Shown here: piece by piece, positions 14,501 to 25,455 of the stretch | Position numbering within the stretch: position 1 is the stretch's first letter | Layout of the letters: every line of letters begins with the position of its first letter | NCBI RefSeq assembly: GCF_010015445.1 | Contig: NC_053126.1 | Location: 20,402,669 to 20,466,668 of the forward strand | From: Perca fluviatilis | Taxonomy: Eukaryota; Chordata; Actinopteri; Perciformes; Percidae | Length of the DNA stretch: 64,000 nucleotides | Reading direction: 5' to 3' | The notes under the pieces: generated by a model | What the model saw: only the letters and a program-made list of their open reading frames with translations | What the model was told of the DNA's origin: nothing | Database searches by the model: none | Made by a program: the position numbers and the translations under genes

Positions 14501-15041
14501 CGCTGCCTCACTGCTTCAAAGCGAGGCGCCGCTCTGCTGAGACAGGACTGCATTTTCACTCATCAAAACTACTACATTTTACATAAAACTACACAGTTTA
14601 CAAAGTTTTCCATTTTATTTATTCCCAGGGGGAATTAAGGGTACAAAGTACCCTTTGTTTTTATATTTTGTTTACATAAAAAAATTCAAATGATAAATTA
14701 CTTCCCATGTATGTTATTACAGCTTTCAAGACATTATATCTCATCTCCGTACATGCTGCACAAAATAATTACAACCAATGTTGTGTAAAAGTTGTGAAAC
14801 GTATTTTCATATAAACAATAATACATACAAACAAACTTTGTTTGTCAAGTGCTCCAGTGTTAGCAGACCATTCTGGCTCTGCATGTGGCAGCATCATCAG
14901 CTGTGGCAAACTACTCTGGCAGTGATTGTCATTGAGAGAGAATGTAGAAAGACACCAACAATTTCTTTGGCGCAAATATGTAGTACCAATATCATTGATA
15001 ACTCATTGTGTATGTTATTACATTACATGTCATTTAGCTGT
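14501..15041. other. Non-coding sequence
   Basis: A short stretch near 14629-14660 (TTCCCAGGGGGAATTAA) resembles a SINE or LINE tail but is too short to assign. Frames at 14769-15149 show no domain. Confidence 0.45.
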
Positions 15042-15080
15042 GTATATATTATATTATATATATATATATATAATATAATT
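15042..15080. repeat. AT-rich dinucleotide tract
   Basis: Interrupted (TA)n. It lies beside the 3' end of the minus-strand LINE fragment and may derive from its tail. Confidence 0.75.
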
Positions 15081-15089
15081 TTTTTAATT

Positions 15090-15345
15090 TATTTTTTTAT
15101 ACGAGGTGCAGTCGTAAGGGATGTGTTTTTAGCCTTCGTCGGAAGATAGAGAGCTCATTCCACCATTCAGGAGCCAGGACAGCAAACAGTCGGGATTTTG
15201 TTGAGTGATTAGTTGTCCCTCGCTGTGAGGGGCCAGTAAGCAGGTTGGCTGATGCAGAGCGGAGTGGGCGGGTTGGGGTATACAGTATGTATTGCCCATA
15301 AGAAAAGATAATGTAATCCACGTTCACTTCTGCATTTAGCTGGAG
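15090..15345 (-). pseudogene. LINE ORF2 C-terminal fragment
   Basis: Minus-strand translation contains LRSASANLLTGP, then SRLFAVLAPEWWNELSIF and RRRLKTHPLRLHLV before a stop. Fish LINE ORF2 proteins commonly end this way: an Arg-Ser-Ala segment, an APxxWNxLP-like core, then FKxxLKTHLF. The reading here skips the residues usually found between WNEL and SIF, so a small deletion is likely. Endonuclease and reverse transcriptase are absent, so this is a strongly 5'-truncated dead copy. An A/T-rich tail follows at 15042-15085. The clade (Rex, RTE or L2-like) cannot be fixed from this short piece. Confidence 0.65.
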
Positions 15346-17080
15346 TTTACCGGCCCCTTAAGAGTCTACAGCCATGCCAGCAGCTCTGTGAGGATGGACT
15401 GAATGCTAATGCTAACATGGCAATGCTAACATGCTGATGAAGTATAATGTCTACTGTGTTCAACATCCCAGTTCAGTGTGTTAGCTGCTAAAATTGTACA
15501 AATCAGAAATAAACACAAAGTACAGTTTCAGTCAGGCTTTTTAAAAGAAACGACTGTATACCTTTTTGTTTGTTTAATTATGGTTTGTGTAATACCTCAT
15601 GTACATAATTGTCTTCTGATATGGAATTCACATTATTCTAATCTTATCATATTTTGAAATGTGCCGCATTCTTTGTTAATTTACTCCGGTATCAAGCAAC
15701 TTTCTATTCTTTATTTAGAAATGTTGCAGACTTTTGATATGCATATTTTCATGTCTTACTGCTGTTGTTTTTGCACATGCTGTCATTTAAAATTGCATTC
15801 AGTTTCCATCCTTTTCACCCCTTTCACTCAGTTCTTATTCACAACATATATTTTCTTTTCTACTGTTATTTGCTGCAGCAATATCCTACTTTCCTCAAGA
15901 CAGAACTTACTCAATTATTTGTGTCTGTTTGGCTAGGGATACAAAGGACTCTCTCAAAGTGTTTGCACTAATTAAAATAAACAGTTTAATTATTCAGGAT
16001 TTATTACTTCAATAGTAATCTGTTAAAAGTCAGTGAATATGGCAGATTATTGTTTTGCTTTTGATGTACTGAATTAGATTAACTGTCTAATTTGATTTGT
16101 TCAATTTGCAATTGTGCATGGTGTTTGCCGCTAGTTATTTTGTCCAGTGTGTATCCGGTGTACCCTGTCTCTCACCCAGTGCATGTTGGGATATCCTCAA
16201 GCCCTTTAGCAGACTGCCTTCAGTGACAAAGAGCTTGTTTTCCTTTTGACTCATTTCATCAGGATTTAAATAAAATACTTAGACTAGAGGGTTTACTTTT
16301 AAGAGATTGTATCTGATGCTTCCCAGCAAATGTATTTTATGCATTTTCAAGTCTCCTGATGAAAGTGACAACTTGAAAGCAAAGAGCTGCTTTTAACAGA
16401 GCTGACTCAGAAAGTTGAAGAAAATCTGATCTAAACAGAGAGCATGTTGGGAATGGGAAAAAGACCGATAGAAACAACAAAAGGCAGATAGCAACAGAGA
16501 CAAAACGAGAGAGATGCATGCTACGTGCCAGGAATAAAATGATTTTAACAAATGAAGACGAGGCTTAAAAGCTTAGCCGCCGCTTCATTGTTCTCAGTTC
16601 CATTCAGATGGTTGCATAAATTAAACTCTTAAGTTCATGTTTTCAATTCAGTGGCTGTAGTGTGCCCATGGTGCTGAGGAAGACTCTTAAATTCTCCAGG
16701 TGCATTTGTAGTTGGAGCCAGCAGCCATTTTAGCTTAGCATAGATACTGGAAATGGGGAAAAATGGCTAATGGCATTAAAGTCCGCCTAACAACTCACTT
16801 GTAGAACCTTTAAAACATTTTTTTAAAGATTAGCAAACCAGACAGTGTGGACAGTATCTGGAGTGGATTTAAAACTGTATCATGAAAATCACCTGATTGA
16901 AATCTGAAAATGAAATGCCTTCTGTGATGTTTATGCTTATACAGGGGGAGCTGCGACTGTATCAAGCCGCTCAGTGTCTGAATCTTAAAATCAATACTAG
17001 AATCTCTTTCATGTTGCCTAATGCCATAAGATGAATGTGCTTTAATGGGCGTCACACGTGGAGTTTTCTCCATTTCATAA
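15346..17080. other. Non-coding sequence
   Basis: No supported gene. A remnant of a fish interspersed repeat is likely near 16730-16800 (AGTCCGCCTAACAACTCACTT). Frames at 15661-15971 are AT-rich chance frames. Confidence 0.45.
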
Positions 17081-17382
17081 TTCTCAACCTGGGGGTCGGG
17101 ACCCCCAAGGGGTTGGGGAGAATTTTATTTTTAATATAGACACATTGGACAAGGCTAGGTGCCAGCTGCCAAAAGTAAACTGTCATTAAAGCAAAGCATT
17201 ATTTGTTTACATGTATTAATCAGAGCATTTACAATAATCATTTAAAATCAGCAAGGGGTGGTGCGTTGAAACAGCTGTTTACACAGGTTTGCAGCTCTTT
17301 CTCTTGTCTTCAAGGGGGGTGGGGGGATCGCAAACACCAACCTCATTATTCTGGGGGGGTCGCGACTCAAAAAGGTTGCGAA
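17081..17382. mobile_element. Short DNA transposon with TTCTCAACCT ends
   Basis: The left end TTCTCAACCT pairs with AGGTTGCGAA at the right end (one mismatch). GGGGGTCGGGACCCCC near the left and GGGGGGGTCGCGAC near the right are the usual subterminal G-runs of a fish hAT-like MITE family, recognised from memory. No clear 8-bp target duplication was found, so the superfamily is inferred. The frame 17203-17640 starts inside it and is not a gene. Confidence 0.6.
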
Positions 17383-17654
17383 ACACTTCTCTATGTGATG
17401 ACAGCCGAGAAAATATCGACATTTGACATGTCAAATGATGTATTTAAAGAGGACTATCATTCTTATCATTCCTTATCTTATCATTACCTCTGTACTTTAG
17501 GTGGTGAGTCACACTGCCAAAGTGTTAAGAAAGGTAAGACGAACACTTACTACATCACACAGATTTTAGTAAACTGTCAGGGTTTAATCTTGTTCAAAGT
17601 CCCCGCTGAGTGTACCATTTTTCCACCACCACACAAATAATTCTTGGGGTTGCA

Positions 17655-18303
17655 TGTGATTAGGTCCTGGCGCCCTGCTAACTTCTAACGTTACCAGAGG
17701 ACCAGGCAAGCGGGCCACGGCTGCTTACAACGTGTATCCTGTTCAGCGGTCGTAGCCGACAACAGTGAGTTATTTTAAGCCAAGAGAGGGGGGCTGTAAA
17801 TCGGAAAAGAGGACCGTGAGTTTGCAGTGTCTTTAGCGATTGTTGCCATTATTCTAAGCCAAATAAATGTGTTCAGTCAGGTGGAGAGGACGGCAAGGTA
17901 GTGGTATTTTTAGCGGTTCCTACCGTAATTCTAAGCTGAGGAAGTGCGTCTGTCCGTCGGATAGAGAGGACGGCGAGGTTTTTGTGTTTTTAGCGGTTCC
18001 TACCGTAATTCTAAGCCGTGAAAGTGTGTCTGTCAGTTGGGTAAAGAGCTCTGTGTGAGCTTTTATGACTGTCAACATAGCCAGCATCTAATGTTAGCTA
18101 CTCCGCTGTGCTGTGGAGTAATGTCTGGCTATGTGAGACAAGCGTCTAGCAACATTGTTGGATGCTTCGTTCTCAGTCTGGCAACCTCCGTGAACTTCGA
18201 GTCTGGGGAGGAGGGGGCGGGGGAGACGACTCTCTCCAGTATTTTGAATTTGTACTGCAGTAACTATTTTAAACACTAGCTGTCAGTATTACATATTGCA
18301 CCT
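17655..18303. mobile_element. TTAA element, left-truncated, related to 50200-51773
   Basis: The right end ...ACATATTGCACCT abuts TTAA (18304-18307). The segment from ACGTTACCAGAGGACCAGGC and the final ~170 bp match 51580-51773 closely. Compared with that copy, this one has about 400 extra bases between CCTGTTCAG and GCTATGTGA, holding a ~80-bp tandem repeat. The left end with its own TTAA is missing. Frames at 17867-18279 lie inside. Confidence 0.8.
17804..18040 (+). repeat. Tandem repeat, about three ~80-bp units
   Basis: Units share GAGAGGACGGC followed by TTTTTAGCGGTTCCTACCG and TAATTCTAAGC. The two best units are 80 bp apart (GAGAGGA at 17884 and 17964). A more diverged unit precedes them, containing TCTTTAGCGATTGTTGCC. 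All lie inside the truncated TTAA element. Confidence 0.8.
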
Positions 18304-18456
18304 TTAACGGAATTAAAAAAGGTTATTTATTTTAGGTAATTAATGGACTTCTGCAAAGGCAACAAGTCTAGCCTTGCAGTTGTTCATTAATTCCTGATAA
18401 TGGACACCTCGTCAGGCATTAACCCTACGTATCTCGTAGTGACATCTGCATTATTA

Positions 18457-18719
18457 TGGGGCAACAGTAGCTCAGTCCATGGGGACTTGGCTTGGGAACC
18501 GCATGGACCAAATACAGAGTGTGGAATGGTAGCTAGAAAGGTGCCAGTTACCACTACCGGGCACTGACAAGCCTGTCCATGGCCAGCTGCCATGCTCTAA
18601 AATCTTTCCAATGCATGTACATGTGTGTGTATTTCCTGTGTGTGTAATAAAAATAATAGAGTGAAAAAAATGAATTATCCCCAAGAGGGATAAATAAGGT
18701 ATACATTATTTTTATTATA
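18457..18719 (+). mobile_element. tRNA-headed SINE with damaged promoter
   Basis: Starts GGGGCAACAGTAGCTCAGTCC, which includes an A-box-like TAGCTCAGTCC. The body (ACAGAGTGTGGAATGGTAGC, GTGCCAGTTACCAC) and the tail AATTATCCCCAAGAGGGAT then AATAAGGTATA match a SINE common in percomorph fish, recognised from memory. The B-box segment expected about 45 bp after the A box is missing or deleted, so this copy is unlikely to be transcribed by RNA polymerase III. Confidence 0.75.
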
Positions 18720-19845
18720 CTTTTTATGGTTATGTTTAGGCGCTCGCAGCACTTGGATAGGGTAAGATCATTGTCTTAGTGTAAAGGTCTTTTCAGACTA
18801 TTAGCAACACTTCACCTGCGTGATCTGCGGGGTCTCACTGCGCTCCACATGTGAATAGACAGGCAGACAAGCGCTCCGCGATTAAATGCCAGGCAATCAA
18901 TGTATGGTAACCATGGAGCTTCTGTGCACTACGGTATCCCTGCTGGTACAACTGATCGACATTAGTTAACAGTCAGTGTATATACTGTATGGGTATGTTT
19001 TGTTTCAAGAAGAAAAGAAAAAAAAAGTAAATTTAATCTCCATTTTACCTCCATATGATATGTTACAGTGTGTCTACTCAAGGGAGACTTGCAAGGAAAC
19101 TTGCTTTGCAATGTTTTTGTAAATTTAAGACATGGTGGGTGAAAAAGCACGGTGGCAATAATGTCGAAAAGATAAAGAAGTAAAGTAAAGTTTTACTTCC
19201 TGGCTTAAATGGCTGGCTTAAATACCAGGTGAACTGCTTGCGTTTAAGGTTGCTGCTTCCGAGATCATCACATAGCACTGACAACGACAACAAACTAATA
19301 ATAACGTGCAACTCAAAAATGGATGACGAGCAATAATTAAGTCTGTTCCTAACCATAGACTGTTATTGCTGATAGCTAAAGTTAGCTAAATTAGCATAGT
19401 CATAATTTTATAGCATAATTTAAATTCAAACTATAACATTACCCGATACATCCAGTCTTGCTTGCATGCTCTGACATGCAAAAGTTGGACCCCAGTAAGA
19501 ATAGTGTTCACTGCGGTGATGACTAATGGGGATCCTTAATAAACAATAAAAGACCAAACGTTACTGTTCATGTCATGATAATTGTTAGAAAACAGCAAGA
19601 ATCAAGCTCTCGTTTATTGATTTGCACTGCGCGTAAGCTTGCATAGGAAAAAGTGAAACACAATTAACTAACCCATAACTCTTGAAGCGGGCGGGCATGT
19701 ATGTGTGACGAGCATGACTGCTTTGCCTCTGCTATGATGTCCGTAGAAGCTGCTGAACCTGGTTTCATTGCCCGCTCACATGGCTCCAGTTCTTGCATGA
19801 AACCGGCGTTCCCCGCCAGTATTTCCCCCCCACCCCGGGCCTGAA
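18720..19845. other. Non-coding sequence, probable old repeats
   Basis: No gene seen. GTCTTTTCAGACTATTAGC and the following GC-richer segment (18790-18960) look transposon-like, but no ends can be paired. GGCCTGAA at 19838-19845 is the left target duplication of the next element. Confidence 0.4.
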
Positions 19846-21062
19846 CAGAGGTATCAAGTAACGAAGTACAAATACTTCGTTACCTTACTTAAGTAGAAAT
19901 TTTGGGTATCTATACTTTACTGGAGTAATTATTTTACAGCAGACTTTTTACTTCTACTCCTTATATTTCCACGCAATTATCTGTACTTTCTACTCCTTAC
20001 ATTTTAAAAATAGCCTCGTTACTCCTATTTCAGTTCGGCTTGTCATCGTTAAAAAATACACACACAAAAAAAACAACCTATCCAGATAAATTGCGCCATC
20101 TGGATAGAGTGAATGTGATTGTGGTTGGATGAGAAGTATAAACATATACCATTCCGACACTCTATTGGTTTGTACGCGATCCATCGCACCTGCACAGACC
20201 CGGTGCCAATACGGCACCAGTGTCTTAACGACCGTCATCTACCGGACCGAATAGCAAGGTGCCTTATTTAGGTGCCACTTAAATGCCTGCGCTTCTCTCT
20301 GATGCTCCGAAAACAGACGTTAGAGGGAACTGAAACATCGCCACACGGGACGCTAGTTAACACTAGCTACACTCGACAGCAGGTAACGTTAGCCTACCTT
20401 TAGCTCGCAGCTGGAGTAAACACGGTTAAAATGCTGACAACTAAACGGTGTAAAAGTGTGTCTGTATTTCACTGGAGAGGATTCTAACACCAGACTGTAG
20501 CTGCCCTGTCTGAAAAACGGCAGACTCAGCCTGAAATAAGTTATTGTTATTACATTTTTAATAAATCATTTAATTTTGACCCTGTGGCCTTAATAAATAC
20601 ACAAGCCGTTCTTTAATGTCTCCTTGTGCTCCTTTTTTAAAATTTAGATCAACTTTTAATTGTTTTATATTTTTGAACATACAGAACAGACAAATACAAT
20701 TGAACAAGGTGCTCCTTTTTTTAAATATATATAATAGAGATGGAGAGAAGAAATGTGTCACCTTTTTCAGCCCTTCCGAGTTTGCAGGTATGATTTTAAT
20801 ATAACATTGTAGTCATCATTGTCTTTAGAAAAATATTTTTTTGTGGAGGTGGGGTGGGCTAAGCTTTTGTCCTTGATGGCATTTTTTTCCCCTTACACTA
20901 CTTTTACTTTTATACTTTTAAGTAGTTTTGAAACCAGTACTTTTATACTTTTACTTGAGTAAAAAGCTTGAGTTGATACTTCCACTTCTACAGAAGTCTT
21001 TTCAAACCCTAGTATCTATACTTCTGCTTGAGTAATGAATGTGAATACTTTTGACACCTCTG
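19846..21062. mobile_element. hAT transposon with perfect 8-bp target duplication (1217 bp)
   Basis: The ends CAGAGGTATCAA and TTGACACCTCTG form a 12-bp inverted repeat with one mismatch. Both flanks carry GGCCTGAA (19838-19845 and 21063-21070), a perfect 8-bp duplication, so both boundaries are exact. Subterminal regions are rich in ACTTAAGTA and TACTTTTAC motifs, as in related elements at 33755-35085 and 37788-38425. A different hAT-like fragment sits inside (20195-20480). No transposase frame, so it is non-autonomous. Confidence 0.93.
20195..20480 (-). mobile_element. Nested hAT-like fragment, copy 1 of a three-copy family
   Basis: CGGTGCCAATACGGCACC, then GTAACGTTAGCCTACC and CAGCTGGAGTAAACACGG are shared, in reverse orientation, with 34600-34880 and 63520-63715. 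It lies within the hAT at 19846-21062, so it inserted into that element or was captured by an ancestor of it. Its own ends are not resolvable. Confidence 0.65.
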
Positions 21063-21738
21063 GGCCTGAAACCTGTTCCTCCTAGTTGCCCAAAGCTCCT
21101 TTACTAGAGGTGTAAACATCAACACTCCCCTGGCAACATGACATCATGACTTCGCGTACACGCCACTTTTCCTAAAGCCAAGTGGCGTGTTATGTGCATT
21201 TTGAGCTATCCACGTGTATGTCTACGCCCTGTTATAATATATACGCCCGAATAATATACACGCTAGAGTCCGGATCGGGCCGAATTTTTCTGTCCGAGGC
21301 CGGCCCAAGTCCGACAGAGCCGTGACCGAACCCAGCCCGAGCCCGACAGGTATTAAGAAATTTCTGTCCGAGCCCGACCCGAGCCCGACACAGTTAAAAT
21401 CTAATTTTTTTCCCTCTCATACTAATGACACATGGAGGCTACGTTTGTTTGTGTGGAAAGCCCGCTTTTATTAAGCAACTGTAGGAAGGCATTCGGAAAT
21501 GTCAACAGATGAGCGCATCAGCGCACACGGGGCAACAAGCGCACGTTAATCAGCTGTTAACATGTTCAATGTGTTAACCTTTCCTGATCGCTTCGCTTCC
21601 GACCGTGACCAGAAAACCAGGAGAGACTCGTTACCTCCAGGGCCCACGTTAGAACATGAATAACCACTAACTCTGCTCCGGTTGCATCTAGAACACATCT
21701 GCTTCCTCTTTCTCTATCTCTCTTCTGCCCACTTATCA

Positions 21739-21786
21739 CACACACACACACACAACACACACACACACACACAACACGCACACACA
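21739..21786 (+). repeat. Interrupted (CA)n microsatellite
   Basis: CA runs broken by AACAC interruptions at about 21755 and 21773. Confidence 0.93.
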
Positions 21787-21910
21787 CTGAGCTCTCTTAA
21801 AAGGAGCCGCAGCACCATTTTACAACAAATGCCTTATCGCGCTGATGTGACCGAGCCCGACCCGACCCCGACCATAATTTCTAAATATCTGTCCGAACCC
21901 GGCCCGGCCC

Positions 21911-21955
21911 GTCGGGACCCGTCGGGACCCGTCGGGACCCGTCGGGACCTGTCGG
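21911..21955 (+). repeat. 10-bp tandem repeat, 4.5 units
   Basis: GTCGGGACCC is repeated four times, the fourth with a final T, followed by a partial unit GTCGG. It lies at the right end of the GC-rich element. Confidence 0.95.
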
Positions 21956-22096
21956 CCTCGGGTCGGGTATCCATGCCTTAATACACGCCATTAATGGCAT
22001 ACAAATTGGCGTGTCTTACTTACGTCACTTCATGAGATCAGTGGCAGCACAATCGACAGTTAAATAAATGGACAATGTGACGGCGAAGATTTCCAT

Positions 22097-22698
22097 GGAG
22101 ACCAGTGAAGGATATTAGAAGCACTTTTCCTGAGCGTTACTGCGCAGCCTCCAACTGAGCTCGCTGACGTAGATGTGATGTGAGCAACCTGTCTGAAAGT
22201 TAGTCTTCTGGTAGCTGTGCCAAGAGAAATCTCAATCATTCACCAATCTTGTAGAGATGGAGAGCGTAGGTATATGTAAGGAGATAACATAGGCACAGGC
22301 TAATTATTGCTAACTAAAATGCTAGTTAACATTAGTAATTAAACTTAAACAGCTAATGTAAGTCGAAACTGCCTGCGAGCTTCTCCTTTACTATACGGTA
22401 ATTCCTCTACTATGCGACAATAAGTCGTGTGGTTATGACACAATCGTTAACCTATTTTTATAAAATGTCTGCTACGGAGCCATAACGTCAGATACAAGCT
22501 AATGGAGCCTTTTATACATTGTCGGGTTTCTTTAGAAATACATTACAAATAAAGTCTTTAGACGCTTCAGATGTAAAGTTATTTGCTGTCAAAGTGGTGC
22601 CAAAATGAATGGCAGTCAACGGGATGCTAATGACAGGTGATAGCAACAAAATGGCTCCATAGGAGGTACGCTTTGTGGAGGCTGGCTTACCCCCTTGG
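22097..22698 (+). repeat. Dispersed repeat, copy A (pair with 57645-58259)
   Basis: About 600 bp matching 57645-58259 in direct orientation. Shared blocks run from GGAGACCAGTGAAGG through TAAGGAGATAACATA, CTGCCTGCGAGCTTCTCCT and TGCTACGGAGCCATAACGT to CTTACCCCCTTGG. No terminal inverted repeats or coding frame were seen, so the class is unknown. The frame at 23541 and others nearby do not overlap it. Confidence 0.85.
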
Positions 22699-24418
22699 GC
22701 AGCACAGCTACAGTAACTGAGCTACCTAGCTGACGACAGCTACAGTTAGCAGCAGTTAGAGAATAGAATAGATTAACCACTTCAGCAACAAGTAGCCTAA
22801 AGCTTTCTGTCCATCAGGGAACTCAGTAAATTACTGAAAGTTAAGGCAGAGCAGCTGGAGGACATCAGAGGGAAAACCAGACATTTTCTCCATAAAATAT
22901 TATTCAGCTTCAATCAAATCGGTGGTAGTGCCGTAAAGTGTTACAGCACTTCTTCTGAGAGATTGTACCCGCTCACCATAGTTACATAATGCGAAAACAG
23001 GCGTTCAGGGCACGCAGTGGGAATGACAGAGGCACCATTCTCCCAATTACAAGTCAGTATAGCATCAAAATGATTCTGAAGCTGATATTTTAAGGTAAAA
23101 TAGTTACATAATGTTTCTTTAATATGTTGCATTTGTAGAACACAGAAAGCTGGGTTTCATGTTGATCTTAAATCAAGGTTTCCGAGGCATAGATAGCAGG
23201 CAAGCAGGGATCTAAAAAGACAGACTTGCAGACAAAACAAGAAGCAGAGAGAAGGACATTAAAGGCACCCATACCTGGCAGTCATGTTGCTGTCACTATA
23301 AATAAAATGTAAGAGCTCTCATTTCAGCTCTCATTTTGGTGGGTTCATGAAACAGCCACAGGTATATGCCATTTCTCTTCTGTGTGAAGGGTGCAATCCG
23401 AAACAAGCTGACTACCAGAAATGAGCTATATTTTTTAAAAGAGATGCTAAAAATAAAAGAAGTCAGCATTAATAACTTATATGATACTTATACTTATACT
23501 ATGAATTCCTCCACAAAATAAACCCTTCTTCTTCTTCTTCTTGCTAGATCACAATCTTACATTCATTGAGTCAAATCTTGCATTCATGCCATTTTACCGT
23601 CCAGCAGGCTCTGGTGTAACTCACAGGACCTCAGACGTCAGAGTGAAACCTCCTCAAACGGAAAGGAGAGCCAGAGTAAAGGGTTTAATCATCCAGCCTG
23701 GAGTTATAACATGTACACACACTTTATTGTAGCCTCAAAAGGTGTTATAATGACGCACGTGCAGAATCAGGCGGTGAATGAGCGACTTTGTGTGATTTGT
23801 AAAAGTCAGCAGGCTCCGACGGGGAGGTGACTGAGATTTTCTGTTAAGTCTGGGCCTCCATTAACCTGTTTGCCTGTGACTTCATGTCTCCTTGTCATCC
23901 AGACGTCCTGAGGGCCAGTAGGAAGCCCAGGAGGGGCTCTGGATGACTGTGGTTGACACAGGGCCAAGCCCTGCGTGTACCCAACATCCAGGTCGTCTTC
24001 CCGCACCTCCCTCTCTTCTTTACCCCCCTGGATCCACTTCCAGCTTATGAATCACAGCTGAACAGCAGGGCTGATAGGAGTTGACAGCCTGTCTGACTGC
24101 CTGCCTGCCTGCCTGCCTGTGGACATGCTAAGTGTACTGACTTTCACATACTAATGTTGAGGTCAGGGGTCATATGAAAGCATGTAACACGTGACTGTTG
24201 GAGTGAGTAGTGAAGGAGTATGTGCAAGTGTGCATGCATTTATTCTTGTATACAACGTATGCACAATTCAACCCATCATCATGAGGAAATGGGTTCATGT
24301 ACGCACATAGGTACATGTAATCGGTACAGTTTTGAGGTATTTGTGCTTGCATTTTATGCTGTTTTATTATTCATTTTATGCTTCTTTATAGTTTTTACTC
24401 TGCTATATTTTTTAGTAT
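22699..24418. other. Non-coding sequence
   Basis: The stretch ending ...GTTACATAATGTTTCT at TTAA (23119-23122) looks like the right end of another TTAA element. Short tandem tracts are (CTT)n at about 23524-23541 and (TGCC)n at about 24099-24118. Frames at 23541-23732, 23806-24006 and 24220-24468 have no recognised domain. Confidence 0.45.
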
Positions 24419-24422
24419 TTAA

Positions 24423-25056
24423 AGTGATGGTTTGGAGTAATTTCACCCTAGGGTCCTTTGCACCATGACCTCGAGCCAAACACCCCCCCAGAAGCTTTTT
24501 TCACCTGGGTCGAACATTGGGAGAGTTAGCGTAGAGTAGCGTTATCAGCTGAATAGCTTAGCGCACGGGCTAATGGACCCAGTGATGTATCTCGTAAGTT
24601 ACCCCACTAATAATGCCTGAAATGATACCAAACTTCTACACTAGTACAAATAGGTAATAAATATTTTTGTTGCATCTCTTTTCGGTGTTGTAATTTGTAG
24701 ACGGCCCTAAGCACTCATCTTACTGCCGGCAGCAGCAACAACAACAACAGCAGAGAGCAGAAGCCAGCAGGCAAGTGTTATTTCCATAAACTTCTGGTGT
24801 ACTTACAAACTTTACAATCCATCGTTTTATGAGTACATAACCTATTTGTACTAGTGTAGAAGTTTGGTATCATTTCGGGCATTATTAGTGGGGTCATTTA
24901 CGAGATACAAACGTGGGTCCATTAGCCCCTGCGCTAAGCTATTCAGCTGATAACGCTACTCATGTTCGACCCAGGTGAAAAAAGCTTCTGGGGGGGTGTT
25001 TGGCTCGAGGTCATGGTGCAAAGGACCCTAGGGTGAAATTACTCTGAACCATCACT
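24423..25056. mobile_element. Large foldback MITE, copy 2 (634 bp)
   Basis: TTAA on both sides (24419-24422, 25057-25060). The left end is AGTGATGGTTTGG, the right end its near-complement CTGAACCATCACT. Left arm about 24423-24655; right arm about 24785-25056. Matching blocks include CACCCTAGGGTCCTTTGCAC and ATGACCTCGAGCCAAACACC. It is the same family as 8679-9567 but part of one arm near the centre has been lost. Confidence 0.9.
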
Positions 25057-25124
25057 TTAAGTATTGTACTTGACTTGTACTTTTCATTTATTTGACAGCA
25101 ACAGTTATCTCCCTCCTCCCTCTT

Positions 25125-25228
<104 letters not shown>

Positions 25229-25336
25229 ACTTGTTTTGCCTTTGTTATAGTGTAGCAGGATAATAGATGTTAATTGATTGAAGAATTATTATTATTATAT
25301 ATGTATATAATAACAGCTGGTAAACTAAATAATATC

Positions 25337-25455
25337 TGCAGTTTTAGGCCTTTATTTCCACAGGACAGATGAAGACATGAAAGGGGAGAGAGAGGGGGAA
25401 TGACATGCAGCAAAGGGCCGCAGGTCAGAGTCGAACCCGCGGCCGCTGTGTCGAG
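25337..25455 (-). mobile_element. tRNA-derived SINE, 5'-truncated
   Basis: On the minus strand GGTTCGACTCT (B box, plus-strand 25427-25437) is followed by GCGGCCCTTTGCTGCATGTC, a CT-rich body and AATAAAGGCC. It is the same family as the SINEs at 32641 and 44655. The A-box half is missing. Confidence 0.8.

Larger units (their letters stand above)
21071..22096. mobile_element. GC-rich hAT-like element within older repeat sequence
   Basis: From about 21270 to 21970 the sequence is rich in GAGCCCGACCCGAG-type motifs at both ends: GTCCGGATCGGGCC on the left and CTCGGGTCGGGTATCC on the right. Such pseudo-inverted ends occur in a fish hAT-like family, recognised from memory. Flanking sequence on both sides carries TACACGC/CACGCC motifs, suggesting insertion into an older repeat. 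Frames at 21566-21981 are not supported as genes. Exact ends are uncertain. Confidence 0.45.
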
